Notes under the pieces: model-generated
The model's input: only the letters and a program-made list of their open reading frames with translations
What the model was told of the DNA's origin: nothing
Database searches by the model: none
IMG/VR virus record: IMGVR_UViG_3300022871_000041
Span: 1-40,095 of that record
Strand: one strand, 5' to 3'
DNA length: 40,095 bases
From: a virus
In this document: in pieces, positions 8,111 to 15,863 of the stretch
Layout of the letters: every line of letters begins with the position of its first letter
Position numbering within the stretch: position 1 is the stretch's first letter
Made by a program: the position numbers and the translations under genes

Positions 8111-9405
8111 TATTGATCCTTTGTAAATAAAATATGTTTTAAACAAGGATATATATCCTCTTTCTTATCAATCCTACATGCCAAAAAATGTTTTTTATCA
8201 TTTTTATAATAATTATTACCATTTTCAGTTCTTATTTTGAAATTAAAACGATTTCTAAAACTATCTAATAAAGTTCTATATGATGGATATCCACCTATAT
8301 CATCAGGATTGGTTTCACAATAAGCTAACATATTTATTTTTCTGTTAAGAAGTTTATTAACAGAATTTATTGTTTTTTCAGATTCCCAATCTTCACCATC
8401 ACCTACATATACGCAATAGACATTCCATTCATTAACAGGAAATTCAGTTTCTATAAGATGGTCAGCTAAATCAAATGCTGTATGACAGTTAGTCCCACCC
8501 GATTCACCTTTTTTAAAAAATACTTCTTCATCAACTACCTTAGCATCAGTTGTATGTGTAATGAATTTAATATTAACATGTTTATAAGTCTTTTTAAGAA
8601 ATTCGGTAAGCCAAAACAACATAGATCGAGCAAGATATTTTTTATTAATGTCCATAGACCCTGATGTATCAATCATCGCGATAACAACTGCATTACTATG
8701 ATATTCAACATCTTCTTCTATCTGTTTATATCTTAAATCATCATCTTCAATAAAAATCATATCTTGTATATCATCACACACTTCATTATTATTAACAATA
8801 TTAATAGCTTTATCTAAATCACCTTTAGATTGTATAAGAGCTTTATTAGCAATATCTTCAGTACATCCAGTTTCACTAATAATTTCTTTAACATACATCA
8901 AAGTTCTTTTAATTGATTCTTTTAATGTTTTATGTTTATGTATTCTTGATTTAATACCAGTTTTAGTTATAGAATTAAATTTCCAACCTTTTGGAATTAC
9001 TTGCTCAATTTTAGTTCTTTCTTCAATATATGGTAATCCTAAATCCTCAAACATTAAATCTATTATATAATTAATATCAATTTCTGTTTCAATATAATCA
9101 GAGCCATCTATATTACCAGGCCCATTATTAACAGGATATTTTTTAAATACATCACCTTCTTTACCTTTGCCTTGACCTATACCACCTAATTTTTTATTAT
9201 CAAAACCATATATAAACTTATAATCTTCAAGACCTCTTATTGGAATTTTTATTTTTTTACCATGTCTTTTAGTGATTATAGTTTCTTCACCTATAACATT
9301 CTTAATATTTTTACGAATGACATTATCAATTTTTTGTTGATGTCTTTCAATATCCTTTTTTCCTTTATTTGATAAATCCCAATTTTCATGATGAACTATT
9401 GTCAT
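8110..9405 (-). CDS. YeaH/YhbH (DUF444)-type vWA protein with an inserted UBA-like segment
   Basis: A 431-residue member of the YeaH/YhbH family. The N-terminus has the family pattern (RHQQKIDNVIRKNIKNVIG, then the glycine-rich IGGIGQGKG-like linker, GGIGQGKGKEGD, residues 74-85). The C-terminal half is a von Willebrand A domain with MIDAS motif DTSGS (246-250) and conserved THTTDAKVVDEEVFF and GGTNCHTAFDLA. Between them, residues about 175-205 (TGCTEDIANKALIQSKGD and following) look like a UBA/EF-Ts-type helical domain, which I do not expect in the bacterial family. It overlaps the SpoVR start by one base. The vWA domain may bind the PrkA-like kinase or its targets. Confidence 0.85.
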   Translation of the reverse strand: MTIVHHENWDLSNKGKKDIERHQQKIDNVIRKNIKNVIGEETIITKRHGKKIKIPIRGLEDYKFIYGFDNKKLGGIGQGKGKEGDVFKKYPVNNGPGNIDGSDYIETEIDINYIIDLMFEDLGLPYIEERTKIEQVIPKGWKFNSITKTGIKSRIHKHKTLKESIKRTLMYVKEIISETGCTEDIANKALIQSKGDLDKAINIVNNNEVCDDIQDMIFIEDDDLRYKQIEEDVEYHSNAVVIAMIDTSGSMDINKKYLARSMLFWLTEFLKKTYKHVNIKFITHTTDAKVVDEEVFFKKGESGGTNCHTAFDLADHLIETEFPVNEWNVYCVYVGDGEDWESEKTINSVNKLLNRKINMLAYCETNPDDIGGYPSYRTLLDSFRNRFNFKIRTENGNNYYKNDKKHFLACRIDKKEDIYPCLKHILFTKDQ

Positions 9406-9412
9406 ATTATAC

Positions 9413-9643
9413 CTACTCTTTATTATATGTTATTCTATTGTTAGATAATTTTTCATATACTTCTCTAATATCAAGCCATCTATCACTTTCATATAAACTA
9501 AATACATTAGTACCATTCAAACGGTATGCCTCATCTTCCCATGAGGCATACCACATTTTAGATTGAATTTTAAATAAATCATTTGTATTAACAATTCTGA
9601 ATTTTTTTTTGAAAAAATTGTTAATATTATCAATAAGTTTCAA
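9413..9643 (-). CDS. Small hypothetical protein in the PrkA operon
   Basis: A 76-residue protein with a basic N-terminus (NNFFKKKFRIVN) and a middle with SKMWYASWEDEAYRLNG. No family is recognised. It lies 7 bases upstream of the YeaH-like gene and 11 bases downstream of the zinc-ribbon gene, so it is part of the same operon. Confidence 0.55.
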   Translation of the reverse strand: MKLIDNINNFFKKKFRIVNTNDLFKIQSKMWYASWEDEAYRLNGTNVFSLYESDRWLDIREVYEKLSNNRITYNKE

Positions 9644-9654
9644 ATTTATAACCT

Positions 9655-10020
9655 TTAAACTATTCTGTTAATTTTTTTACAATTTGGACAATACCATTTA
9701 ATATTTTTTGAAGTCATATCTGTTACAAGTAATGGTATATATTGATTTAATGTTAATTTATTTTTATTTATATACCATGTTGATTTCCAACCACATTTAC
9801 ATTTCCATGTTGGTTTTAAATTTAATTCTTTTACAGTTTTGTTTAGTTTAGTTAAAATTAATTTTAACTTATCTATATTTTCCTTTGAAAATGCTATTCT
9901 ATAAAGTTGTCCTTTATTAATAGCATCCTCAAAGTTAAGTGGTTTACATAATTGTTTAAAATTATCCCTCACGTCTAATTGTTTCACCGACAAATGATAA
10001 AAGAACACTTGCACATTCAT
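9655..10020 (-). CDS. Zinc-ribbon-like small protein overlapping the kinase gene
   Basis: The C-terminal half has two Cys pairs, WKCKCGWKST (CxC) and WYCPNCKKINR (CxxC), consistent with a zinc ribbon. Function unknown. The start is uncertain. ATG at 10020 makes 121 residues and overlaps the PrkA-like gene by 59 bases. A GTG at 9972 would reduce the overlap to 11 bases and leave about 105 residues, which fits the tight overlaps seen elsewhere in this genome. Confidence 0.55.
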   Translation of the reverse strand: MNVQVFFYHLSVKQLDVRDNFKQLCKPLNFEDAINKGQLYRIAFSKENIDKLKLILTKLNKTVKELNLKPTWKCKCGWKSTWYINKNKLTLNQYIPLLVTDMTSKNIKWYCPNCKKINRIV

Positions 10021-11896
10021 CACAATATCCCATCTTTTTAAGTCTGTTAATAGCACTCTTTCGTCTTGCTTTAACTTTTTTACTATCATTTGATTTATCA
10101 GCTATAGTCAATGATACTATATTTTTAAGGTCTGATATTAATTTCTTTTCAATAGCTTCTTTTAATGGTTCATAATCATTAAATGTAAATGGTTCATTTT
10201 TTTCAAGTTTAGATGCTTTATATACAAAGATACCATTTCTAAACGTATTTTTAGAATTTACAGGAACTCCTATATATTCTTCAATTTGTCGCATAAGTTT
10301 TTCATCAGGATTACTATATTCACCTGTTATTGAATCAATAAGTTTATCTTTTTTACAAAACGCTTCTGCATTTAAGATATAATTGTCAAATAAAGACTGA
10401 GCTTGTTCTTCATATGCTTCCAAAAATGCTTTATTAACTTCTTTTTTGGCAATGTCTTTATATTCAGAACTTACAGAATCTTTACCACTTGTAATCATTC
10501 CAATATATCTATCTTTATCTTCTGTACTGATACCTATATGATGATTAAAATTTGACATTAATGCTCTTATAATATCAATAGGATTTATACATTTTTTGTC
10601 CTCTTTCATACCAAGAGCTATATTTAAAGCGTTTATAATAAATCTTGGTGAAATACCTGACATTCCTTCATCTTGAGCCTTACCCTCTGATCTAAGAGAT
10701 TTAACATCAACATCTTCTTTTCTCATAGATTCAGTAATTTCACCATTATAGATTTTCATCTTTTCAATAAGTGATGATACTTTTGTTGATGGTGTAAGTC
10801 TTGTTAATATTGCAAATTCTGCAGCTATCTTCAATGTATGTGGTGCTATATGAATATTTCTGAAATCACTCTCTGCAATCATTTTTTCATAGATTTTAAC
10901 TTCATCATCTATTTTAAGATTCCATGGCACTTTTATTGGATACATTCTATCATGTAATGCCTCATTTTTCTTATCAGATTTAAATGTATCATATTCAGTT
11001 TGATTTGTATGTGCTAAAATGAGTGTATCAATATACATCTGTGGAAATCCCGGTGCCTTAATAACTTGTTCCTGGGCAGCTGTAATTAAAACATAATGAA
11101 ATTTAATATCAGCTTTAAGGATTTCAATGTATTCAATAAGACCACCATTAGCTACTTGTAGTTCACCATTAAACTGATATGCCCTAGGATCAGTTTCACC
11201 ATAACGTGTCATTTTACTCATATCAATTCTGCCAATAAGTTCTGAAACATCCTGAGACTTTGGATCACTTGGCTGAAATGTACCAATACCAGTTCTTTGT
11301 TGTTCTGAGAATTTAATTTGCTCAACTTCAACATCTTCCCATCGAACATTTTTTAATCTCATTTGACATACAGGACATAAAGTACCTTCAATTTTAATAT
11401 TGAGTTGATCTTCCCACCAAGGTCTATCCTTTTCAGGAATAAGATGTAAAGGTTCTTCATGTATAGGACAACCTTTGATAGTATATTTAGGAACAGTATC
11501 GTTTTCTAATCCCTTTTTAATTAGATTAGCTATTGTACTCTTTCCAGAACCAACAGGACCAACAAGTATTAATATTCTTTTACCTGTTTCTGTTCTACGA
11601 GCAGAAGCTTTAAGAAATCTCATAATATCATGGATAGGTTCATAAGTACCAAAAATCTTATTATCAAAGAAATCATATTTTACCAAATCTTCATATCCAG
11701 TAATTTTTAATGTATCATCAAGATCTGATGACCCCTGTGATGCTAAAATATTATATATTCTTGCTGCTGATAATTGTGATATTTCAGGATTCTTTTTTAC
11801 CTTATAAAGATAATCAATACAATTTCCTTGCCATAATTCTTTAATATCATTTTTTCTTTGATCCAAAATAACTTGTCTAAAGTCGTTATTCATCAT
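9962..11896 (-). CDS. PrkA-type serine protein kinase (AAA domain)
   Basis: A 644-residue PrkA homologue, full length for the family. The AAA part has Walker A LVGPVGSGKST (111-121), the family-typical CPIHEEPLHLIP and a CPVCQM zinc-like pair, and then the FSEQQRTGIGTFQPSDPKSQDVSELIG region. The C-terminal kinase-like region contains SDFRNIHIAPHTLKIAAEFAILTRL and ISPRFIINALNIALG. In bacteria PrkA phosphorylates regulators, and is co-expressed with YeaH and SpoVR. Start: ATG overlaps the previous gene end by 11 bases and follows AAGGAGTTTAGATA. The phage may use it to alter host stress signalling; this is inference. Confidence 0.9.
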   Translation of the reverse strand: MMNNDFRQVILDQRKNDIKELWQGNCIDYLYKVKKNPEISQLSAARIYNILASQGSSDLDDTLKITGYEDLVKYDFFDNKIFGTYEPIHDIMRFLKASARRTETGKRILILVGPVGSGKSTIANLIKKGLENDTVPKYTIKGCPIHEEPLHLIPEKDRPWWEDQLNIKIEGTLCPVCQMRLKNVRWEDVEVEQIKFSEQQRTGIGTFQPSDPKSQDVSELIGRIDMSKMTRYGETDPRAYQFNGELQVANGGLIEYIEILKADIKFHYVLITAAQEQVIKAPGFPQMYIDTLILAHTNQTEYDTFKSDKKNEALHDRMYPIKVPWNLKIDDEVKIYEKMIAESDFRNIHIAPHTLKIAAEFAILTRLTPSTKVSSLIEKMKIYNGEITESMRKEDVDVKSLRSEGKAQDEGMSGISPRFIINALNIALGMKEDKKCINPIDIIRALMSNFNHHIGISTEDKDRYIGMITSGKDSVSSEYKDIAKKEVNKAFLEAYEEQAQSLFDNYILNAEAFCKKDKLIDSITGEYSNPDEKLMRQIEEYIGVPVNSKNTFRNGIFVYKASKLEKNEPFTFNDYEPLKEAIEKKLISDLKNIVSLTIADKSNDSKKVKARRKSAINRLKKMGYCDECASVLLSFVGETIRREG

Positions 11897-12350
11897 TATC
11901 TAAACTCCTTTCATTTGTGCAATCTATTAATTTTTTGACCTTTTTATTTTCCAACATTTTTAAAATCGTTTCTCTATCTGTTACTATAATTTTTTCATTA
12001 GGTTCTTTATTATCTCTATTTTTAATTAATTTTCTTAGTTCTAATTCCCTTTCTTTTAAATGTATCATACTTTTTTTAATTTGTAAAGTTTCTATATTAA
12101 ACCCCTTCATATAGATTTTTTCTGTCGCTGTCGTAACAGCATTAACAAGTTGACCAGCAACTTCAGCTAATCTTGCTGAAAAATTACCACTATTTAATTC
12201 AGTTATAATTTTATCTAATACAGTATTAGCATTATCTATATTGTTCATTATAATACTATCTGGATTATTTGTTTGTGGTGTTACATGTTCTATGATATCT
12301 TCATCAATGATATTAGTTACATTAAATTCTTCTGATAATTTATTTGTCAT
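11886..12350 (-). CDS. Hypothetical helical protein, weak TerS candidate
   Basis: A 154-residue, largely helical protein, first gene of the minus-strand operon. The middle (NANTVLDKIITELNSG, then SARLAEVAGQLVNAVTTATEKIY, then a charged coiled coil) has the same general layout as T4 gp16 small terminase: an acidic N-tail, helices with 'ar..Ev...L', and a coiled coil. No motif proves this, and it is next to the PrkA gene rather than terL. The start has TATGGAGATATATT upstream, and a promoter at 12371-12399 reads into it. Confidence 0.5.
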   Translation of the reverse strand: MTNKLSEEFNVTNIIDEDIIEHVTPQTNNPDSIIMNNIDNANTVLDKIITELNSGNFSARLAEVAGQLVNAVTTATEKIYMKGFNIETLQIKKSMIHLKERELELRKLIKNRDNKEPNEKIIVTDRETILKMLENKKVKKLIDCTNERSLDNDE

Positions 12351-12370
12351 AATATATCTCCATAGTCTTA

Positions 12371-12399
12371 AATATATTTCATTATAATCTTATTGTAAA
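12371..12399 (-). promoter_or_regulatory. sigma70-like promoter for the minus-strand operon
   Basis: On the minus strand TTTACA (12399-12394) is followed after 17 bases by TATATT (12376-12371), about 20 bases before the start of the gene at 12350. It is divergent from the tRNA-array promoter at 12424. Confidence 0.6.
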
Positions 12400-12423
12400 C
12401 AGATTTATTTATAAATAAAAATG

Positions 12424-12452
12424 TTGACAATCATATATATATTATATATAGT
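12424..12452 (+). promoter_or_regulatory. sigma70-like promoter at head of the tRNA array
   Basis: TTGACA, 17-base spacer, TATAGT, 11 bases before tRNA-Thr. It is the first of the plus-strand promoter series. Confidence 0.7.
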
Positions 12453-12462
12453 ATAAAAATAA

Positions 12463-12537
12463 GCCGGTATCTTATAATGGTAATAAAAATGTTTTGTAAG
12501 CATTTAATGAGGGTTCGATTCCACTCTGCTGGCTCCA
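12463..12537 (+). tRNA. tRNA-Thr(UGU)
   Basis: The acceptor stem GCCGGTA/TGCTGGC and encoded TCCA end are present. Anticodon loop TTTGTAA gives UGU, reading ACA. The T stem needs one bulged A beside CCACTC, a mild irregularity. Confidence 0.8.
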
Positions 12538-12555
12538 AAAATAAAAATATTTATG

Positions 12556-12584
12556 TTGACATTATATAATATAAAGTATAAAGT
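12556..12584 (+). promoter_or_regulatory. Putative promoter before the gene at 12618
   Basis: TTGACA at 12556-12561 is followed by an AT-only stretch with TATAAA (spacing 15) or TAAAGT (spacing 17). The -10 is weaker than in the other copies. Confidence 0.45.
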
Positions 12585-12617
12585 ATAAATAAAATAAAAT
12601 AAAAAAGGAAAAATAAA

Positions 12618-12800
12618 ATGGATTCACATGATAGATTTTGGACTTATACAATATTTTATATAATATTTGGCATATGCGTTTTAACTTTTATGGTTTCAAA
12701 TGTTACTTTAAAAATTAATAAAGCAGCATTTGAGAATGGATATGAAAAACAGATACTTATAGGATATAGTGTTCCACAATGGACAAAAGTTAGAAAATAA
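12618..12800 (+). CDS. Small single-pass membrane protein
   Basis: A 60-residue protein with AAAAGGAAAAATAAA before the ATG. Residues about 9-29 (TYTIFYIIFGICVLTFMVS) form one membrane helix, followed by a polar tail. It is between tRNA-Thr and tRNA-Tyr. Function unknown. Confidence 0.6.
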   Translation: MDSHDRFWTYTIFYIIFGICVLTFMVSNVTLKINKAAFENGYEKQILIGYSVPQWTKVRK

Positions 12801-12805
12801 AATTT

Positions 12806-12893
12806 GGGAGTGTAGACAGTTATGAAGATTGGCGAGATTGTAAATCTCGTATCCTTAGCGATCAAGAAGGTTTGATTCCTTCCATTCCCACCA
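12806..12893 (+). tRNA. tRNA-Tyr(GUA)
   Basis: Acceptor GGGAGTG/CATTCCC with encoded ACCA. Anticodon loop TTGTAAA gives GUA. It has a long variable arm, as expected for bacterial tRNA-Tyr, and T arm GAAGG-TTTGATT-CCTTC. Confidence 0.9.
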
Positions 12894-12896
12894 CAT

Positions 12897-12970
12897 GGAT
12901 TGTTAGTACAATGGTAGTATATCTGACTCCAATCCAGATGATCAGGGTTCAATTCCTTGGCAATCCGCCA
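12897..12970 (+). tRNA. tRNA-Trp(CCA)
   Basis: Acceptor GGATTGT/GCAATCC, discriminator G, encoded CCA. Anticodon loop CTCCAAT gives CCA (UGG codon). It is separated by only 3 bases from tRNA-Tyr. Confidence 0.9.
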
Positions 12971-12993
12971 TTTAAAATTAAAAGGAGAATAAG

Positions 12994-13287
12994 ATGTTTA
13001 AAAAAATTATGTTATTTGTAATATGCTTAATGTTTGTGTGTACATTCTTATCTATTACAGGATGTGGTGATACCAAAGTAATTAATGGTATAGAATATGA
13101 TACTTACGGCTTAATTAATAAATCAGATAAAAAGAACTCTGATATTCAATATGAATTAATTACAGGTAATATAGTATTAAGTATTATATTTAGTGAGTCT
13201 ATTGTTGCACCTGTTTATTTTTTAGGATTTTCAATATATGAGCCTGTTGGTCTTAAAGGTGATAGTGTTATAGGTCAAATAAAATAA
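12994..13287 (+). CDS. Putative lipoprotein
   Basis: A 97-residue protein with a lipoprotein signal peptide: basic MFKKIM, a hydrophobic stretch to about residue 22 and lipobox SITGC with Cys at about 24. The mature part is followed by a second hydrophobic segment (YELITGNIVLSIIFSESIVAPVYFLGFSIYEPVG). AAAGGAGAATAAG precedes the ATG. Phage lipoproteins often alter the host surface or exclude other phages; here that is only a suggestion. Confidence 0.7.
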   Translation: MFKKIMLFVICLMFVCTFLSITGCGDTKVINGIEYDTYGLINKSDKKNSDIQYELITGNIVLSIIFSESIVAPVYFLGFSIYEPVGLKGDSVIGQIK

Positions 13288-13290
13288 TAT

Positions 13291-13376
13291 GGTAGGGTGC
13301 CAGAATGGTATCGGAGCTGATTGCTAATCAGTCGGGTGTAATAGCCCTATGGGTTCAAATCCCATCCCTACCTCCA
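13291..13376 (+). tRNA. tRNA-Ser(GCU)
   Basis: Acceptor GGTAGGG/CCCTACC with encoded CCA. Anticodon loop TTGCTAA gives GCU (AGC/AGU). Long variable arm CGGGTGTAATAGCCC, as expected for Ser. Confidence 0.9.
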
Positions 13377-13388
13377 TAAAGGATAAAA

Positions 13389-13604
13389 ATGTATAAAATA
13401 ATAATTTCTTTACTATTAACATCAATATTAATAAACTGTATATTATGTGATCTTTCATTATTGAACATATTATATATATCAGGATGTGCTGTTATAATAT
13501 CTATTATAGGATATATAGATGGTAAAAAAACAACTTATATGATTACAACAAAAGCAATAGATGCACTTAAAGATATTTTTAATCAAAGTATTAAGCCCCT
13601 GTAG
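13389..13604 (+). CDS. Small membrane protein overlapping a tRNA gene
   Basis: A 71-residue protein with AAGGATAAAA before ATG and two hydrophobic segments (IIISLLLTSILINCIL and ILYISGCAVIISIIGYI). Its last codons and TAG stop overlap the first 10 bases of tRNA-Arg. Function unknown. Confidence 0.55.
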   Translation: MYKIIISLLLTSILINCILCDLSLLNILYISGCAVIISIIGYIDGKKTTYMITTKAIDALKDIFNQSIKPL

Positions 13605-13672
13605 CCGAATGGATTGGCATCGTTCTTCTAAAGCGAGATTTAATGTGGGTTCGAGTCCCATCAGGGGTTCCA
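13595..13672 (+). tRNA. tRNA-Arg(UCU)
   Basis: Acceptor GCCCCTG/CAGGGGT (G1-U72 wobble), encoded TCCA. Anticodon loop CTTCTAA gives UCU, reading AGA, the Arg codon favoured in AT-rich genes. Confidence 0.9.
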
Positions 13673-13683
13673 AAAAATATTTA

Positions 13684-13712
13684 TTGACATAATATAAATT
13701 TTATAGTATATT
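13684..13712 (+). promoter_or_regulatory. sigma70-like promoter before the gene at 13729
   Basis: TTGACA, 17-base spacer, TATATT, 16 bases before AAAGGAGATAATATG. Confidence 0.65.
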
Positions 13713-13728
13713 AAAGAAAGGAGATAAT

Positions 13729-13935
13729 ATGTTATTTTTATTTTTTTTATTAGTATTTTTATGGTTTGCATCTGGATATCAAAGTTTTGTTTATTGGTGG
13801 ACAAAAGAGTTTGATTTTACATCAAAAAATAGAATATTAGCTATTATTATATCTTGTATTGGTCCATTTGCTTTTCTTTTAGGATGGGTTATATATGGTG
13901 ATAAAAATAAGGTGATAAAAAAGAAAAAAAGTTAA
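13729..13935 (+). CDS. Small two-helix membrane protein
   Basis: A 68-residue protein with strong AAAGGAGATAAT ribosome-binding site. Two membrane segments (MLFLFFLLVFLWFASGY and ILAIIISCIGPFAFLLGWVIYG) and a very basic tail (KKKKS). Likely inner-membrane; function unknown. Confidence 0.6.
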   Translation: MLFLFFLLVFLWFASGYQSFVYWWTKEFDFTSKNRILAIIISCIGPFAFLLGWVIYGDKNKVIKKKKS

Positions 13936-13939
13936 TTAT

Positions 13940-14011
13940 GGCATGGGGTCTGGGCACCATTTTCGGTTCATATCTGAGGAATGCAGGGCTCGATACCCTG
14001 ACATGCCACCA
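13940..14011 (+). tRNA. tRNA with CAU anticodon (Met or Ile2)
   Basis: Acceptor GGCATG/CATGCC with one mismatch at the seventh pair, encoded ACCA. Anticodon loop TTCATAT gives CAU. The sequence alone cannot tell elongator Met, initiator or lysidine-modified Ile2. T loop CTCGATA is slightly unusual. Confidence 0.75.
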
Positions 14012-14012
14012 T

Positions 14013-14086
14013 GCTGGGTTAGTACAATGGTAGTATATGTGGTTGCCAATCACATGATATGAGTTCAATTCTCATACTCAGCTCCA
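14013..14086 (+). tRNA. tRNA-Gly(GCC)
   Basis: Acceptor GCTGGGT/ACTCAGC with encoded TCCA. Anticodon loop TTGCCAA gives GCC. Its 3' end begins a 107-base sequence repeated exactly after tRNA-Gly(UCC) at 27271. Confidence 0.9.
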
Positions 14087-14187
14087 AAATCTTATTTTTA
14101 TCTTGACATGATATAATTTTTATGATACCTTATAAACAATGAGGGTGGTCATACAAAGGAATATTGCATTAGAACAAAAAGAATTTA
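14081..14187 (+). repeat. 107-bp exact direct repeat, copy 1
   Basis: Identical to 27271-27377. It contains the tail of a tRNA-Gly, a full promoter and a short frame starting MRVVIQRNIALEQKEF. Both copies follow a tRNA-Gly gene. Confidence 0.9.
14103..14131 (+). promoter_or_regulatory. Extended -10 promoter
   Basis: TTGACA, 17-base spacer ending TATGA, TACCTT. Lies within the 107-bp repeat and reads toward the SLOG-like gene. Confidence 0.7.
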
Positions 14188-14241
14188 AAACGTAAACCTA
14201 TATTGCCTGCTGCACCGCAACCAAAAAGGATAAATAAAAAA

Positions 14242-14607
14242 ATGTCTAAAGTAATTGGTATTGTTGGATCAAGAAAAAGAGATGATAGTATATCATTTGA
14301 AAGTGTTAAAAATGCTTTTCTAAAAGTTTATCAAAAAGGTGATACTATATGTTCTGGATTATGTTCTAAAGGTGCTGATAGATTTGCTGTGATATTATCA
14401 GAACAATATAACACCAAAACTATATGGTATCCTGCTCTGTGGACTAAAAATGGAATATCAGCAGGGTATAAAAGAAATACTGATATAGCAAAAATGTCAG
14501 ATATATTAATAGCATGCGTTTCACCAGATAGAACAGGCGGTACTGAAGATACAATAAAAAAATATTATAGATATAAATATGGATCGGATAATTTAATAAT
14601 TGTATAA
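14242..14607 (+). CDS. SLOG-fold (DprA/DUF2493-like) protein
   Basis: A 121-residue Rossmann-like protein. It has GIVGSRKRDD at the N-terminus, DTICSGLCSKGADRFAV in the middle and the late DILIACVSPDRTGGTEDTI. This is the pattern of SLOG-superfamily proteins, which bind nucleotides or nucleic acid (DprA, YspA and CARF-linked sensors). I place the start at 14242, where AAGGATAAATAAAAAA precedes ATG; an upstream TTG frame lacks a ribosome-binding site. Ligand and role are unknown. Confidence 0.7.
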   Translation: MSKVIGIVGSRKRDDSISFESVKNAFLKVYQKGDTICSGLCSKGADRFAVILSEQYNTKTIWYPALWTKNGISAGYKRNTDIAKMSDILIACVSPDRTGGTEDTIKKYYRYKYGSDNLIIV

Positions 14608-14616
14608 AGGAGAATA

Positions 14617-14781
14617 ATGGAAATAAAAGAATTGTGTTCAGTAGATAATGGTAAATGTGAAGGTATTTGCAGAGAAACTCATGGTGGTGAATATGTTAAA
14701 TGTTATGAATATTATACTATTGTGCAAAAAGAAAAAAAGAAAAAAAGAAAAAAATTTTATAATAAAAAGGTTAAAGATTAA
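14617..14781 (+). CDS. Short Cys-containing protein with Lys-rich tail
   Basis: A 54-residue frame behind AAAGGAGAATA. It has four Cys residues (CSVDNGKCEGIC, then KCYEYY), compatible with metal binding, and a lysine-rich end (KEKKKKRKK). No family is recognised. The next gene starts 1 base after its stop. Confidence 0.5.
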   Translation: MEIKELCSVDNGKCEGICRETHGGEYVKCYEYYTIVQKEKKKKRKKFYNKKVKD

Positions 14782-14782
14782 A

Positions 14783-15151
14783 ATGAATAAATTATCTTAT
14801 AAAGTAATGAAAATGGATGAATACCATGATACTATATTTTATAGAATAGCGTGTGCATGTGGTGATCAAGATCATGATTTTACGTTATGGTTAGAATATG
14901 ATAGAGAAATAAATGATATTACTATGATGATTGAAAAGAAATTATATTGGAACAATTATTATAATGCAAGTTCTTGGTATAAAAGAATTTGGGAACGATT
15001 AAGAGATGGTATTGTATTAATATTTGGCGGTTATCTTGAAATGCAGGCTGATATATTATTTAATGATAAAGAGCATATAACAGGATTTATTCAAGCATTA
15101 GAAGAAGCTAAAAATAAATTTAACATAATAGAGGATAAAAATGAACAGTAA
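14783..15151 (+). CDS. Hypothetical protein
   Basis: A 122-residue protein starting MNKLSYKVMKMDEYHDTIFYRIACACGDQDHD. It has mixed beta and amphipathic features (LWLEYDREINDITMMIEKKLYW) and a membrane-like LRDGIVLIFGGYLEM segment near residue 75. Not recognised. It overlaps the next gene by 11 bases. Confidence 0.55.
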   Translation: MNKLSYKVMKMDEYHDTIFYRIACACGDQDHDFTLWLEYDREINDITMMIEKKLYWNNYYNASSWYKRIWERLRDGIVLIFGGYLEMQADILFNDKEHITGFIQALEEAKNKFNIIEDKNEQ

Positions 15152-15446
15152 TTTTATTAGACCTCCTATTTCATGGGTACAGGATATTAATGGAGATAAA
15201 ATATATAATAATCCTGTTAATATTAATTTATGTGTTTCTATTAGTAAAGAAAGATATAAATGGTTGCCTTCTAATGAAGATAAACCAACAATACAATTTA
15301 AAGGTTGTGATGAAGAATGGACATTTGATGATAATAAATTAAGAAATAAAACATTTGACAAAATATCTAATAACGATTATATTATAATTAATAAAAATAT
15401 AAAATGTCCTAAATACGATATAGTAAATGATCCAGAATTAGCTTAA
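15141..15446 (+). CDS. Hypothetical protein
   Basis: A 101-residue protein with AGAGGATAAAA before ATG. It has no recognised motif. Ends 4 bases before tRNA-Ile(GAU). Confidence 0.5.
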   Translation: MNSNFIRPPISWVQDINGDKIYNNPVNINLCVSISKERYKWLPSNEDKPTIQFKGCDEEWTFDDNKLRNKTFDKISNNDYIIINKNIKCPKYDIVNDPELA

Positions 15447-15450
15447 ATGA

Positions 15451-15524
15451 GGGGATATAGTTCAATGGTAGAACACAGTGCCGATAACGCTGTAATAAAG
15501 ATTCGATTTCTTTTATCCCTACCA
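15451..15524 (+). tRNA. tRNA-Ile(GAU) with C33
   Basis: Acceptor GGGGATA/TATCCCT with encoded ACCA. Anticodon loop CCGATAA gives GAU, but position 33 is C instead of the nearly universal U. T arm is AT-rich but paired. Confidence 0.8.
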
Positions 15525-15544
15525 TAAATTATTAAAAGGATATT

Positions 15545-15730
15545 ATGACCGATAAAGAAATAGAAACAATAAACAATATGACTCAAATGCAAATGGCTTC
15601 TTTATGGAGATTTGCTCCATCAGGTCATCCATATTTTGATAAAACAAAACCGTTTTATAGAGTATTTGAAAAAAGATTTAATGAGCTTGGTGGATTTACA
15701 CCAGAGATTTCAAAAGCTATTGGATGGTGA
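15545..15730 (+). CDS. Small hypothetical protein
   Basis: A 61-residue protein behind AAAAGGATATT. It contains NNMTQMQMASLWRFAPSGHP and ends FTPEISKAIGW, the tone of conserved small phage proteins of unknown function. It stops 4 bases before the next tRNA. Confidence 0.6.
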   Translation: MTDKEIETINNMTQMQMASLWRFAPSGHPYFDKTKPFYRVFEKRFNELGGFTPEISKAIGW

Positions 15731-15733
15731 TAA

Positions 15734-15806
15734 TGCGGAGAGTTTTGGAAAACCATTTGGTTTCATAAGCCATAATACGGCGGTCCGATTCCGCCCTCCG
15801 CATCCA
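15734..15806 (+). tRNA. tRNA with CAU anticodon (Met or Ile2), second copy
   Basis: Acceptor TGCGGAG/CTCCGCA with encoded TCCA. Anticodon loop TTCATAA gives CAU. T loop TCCGATT has C at the usual T55. It differs clearly from the CAU tRNA at 13940, so the two may serve different identities. Confidence 0.75.
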
Positions 15807-15863
15807 TTAACAACAAAAGAAAGAATAAAAAAGAATAAAGATTTGCTTATTAAATATCAGTAT

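Noticed and set aside
9655-10089. Full 144-residue frame as the zinc-ribbon gene
   Set aside because: It would overlap the PrkA-like gene by 128 bases; later starts are more sensible.
12994-13287. Named superinfection-exclusion lipoprotein
   Set aside because: The lipobox is clear, but nothing in the mature part identifies a known exclusion protein.
15612-15860. Upstream part of the 161-residue frame across a CAU tRNA
   Set aside because: It overlaps both the gene at 15545 and the tRNA; only the part after the tRNA is likely to be coding.
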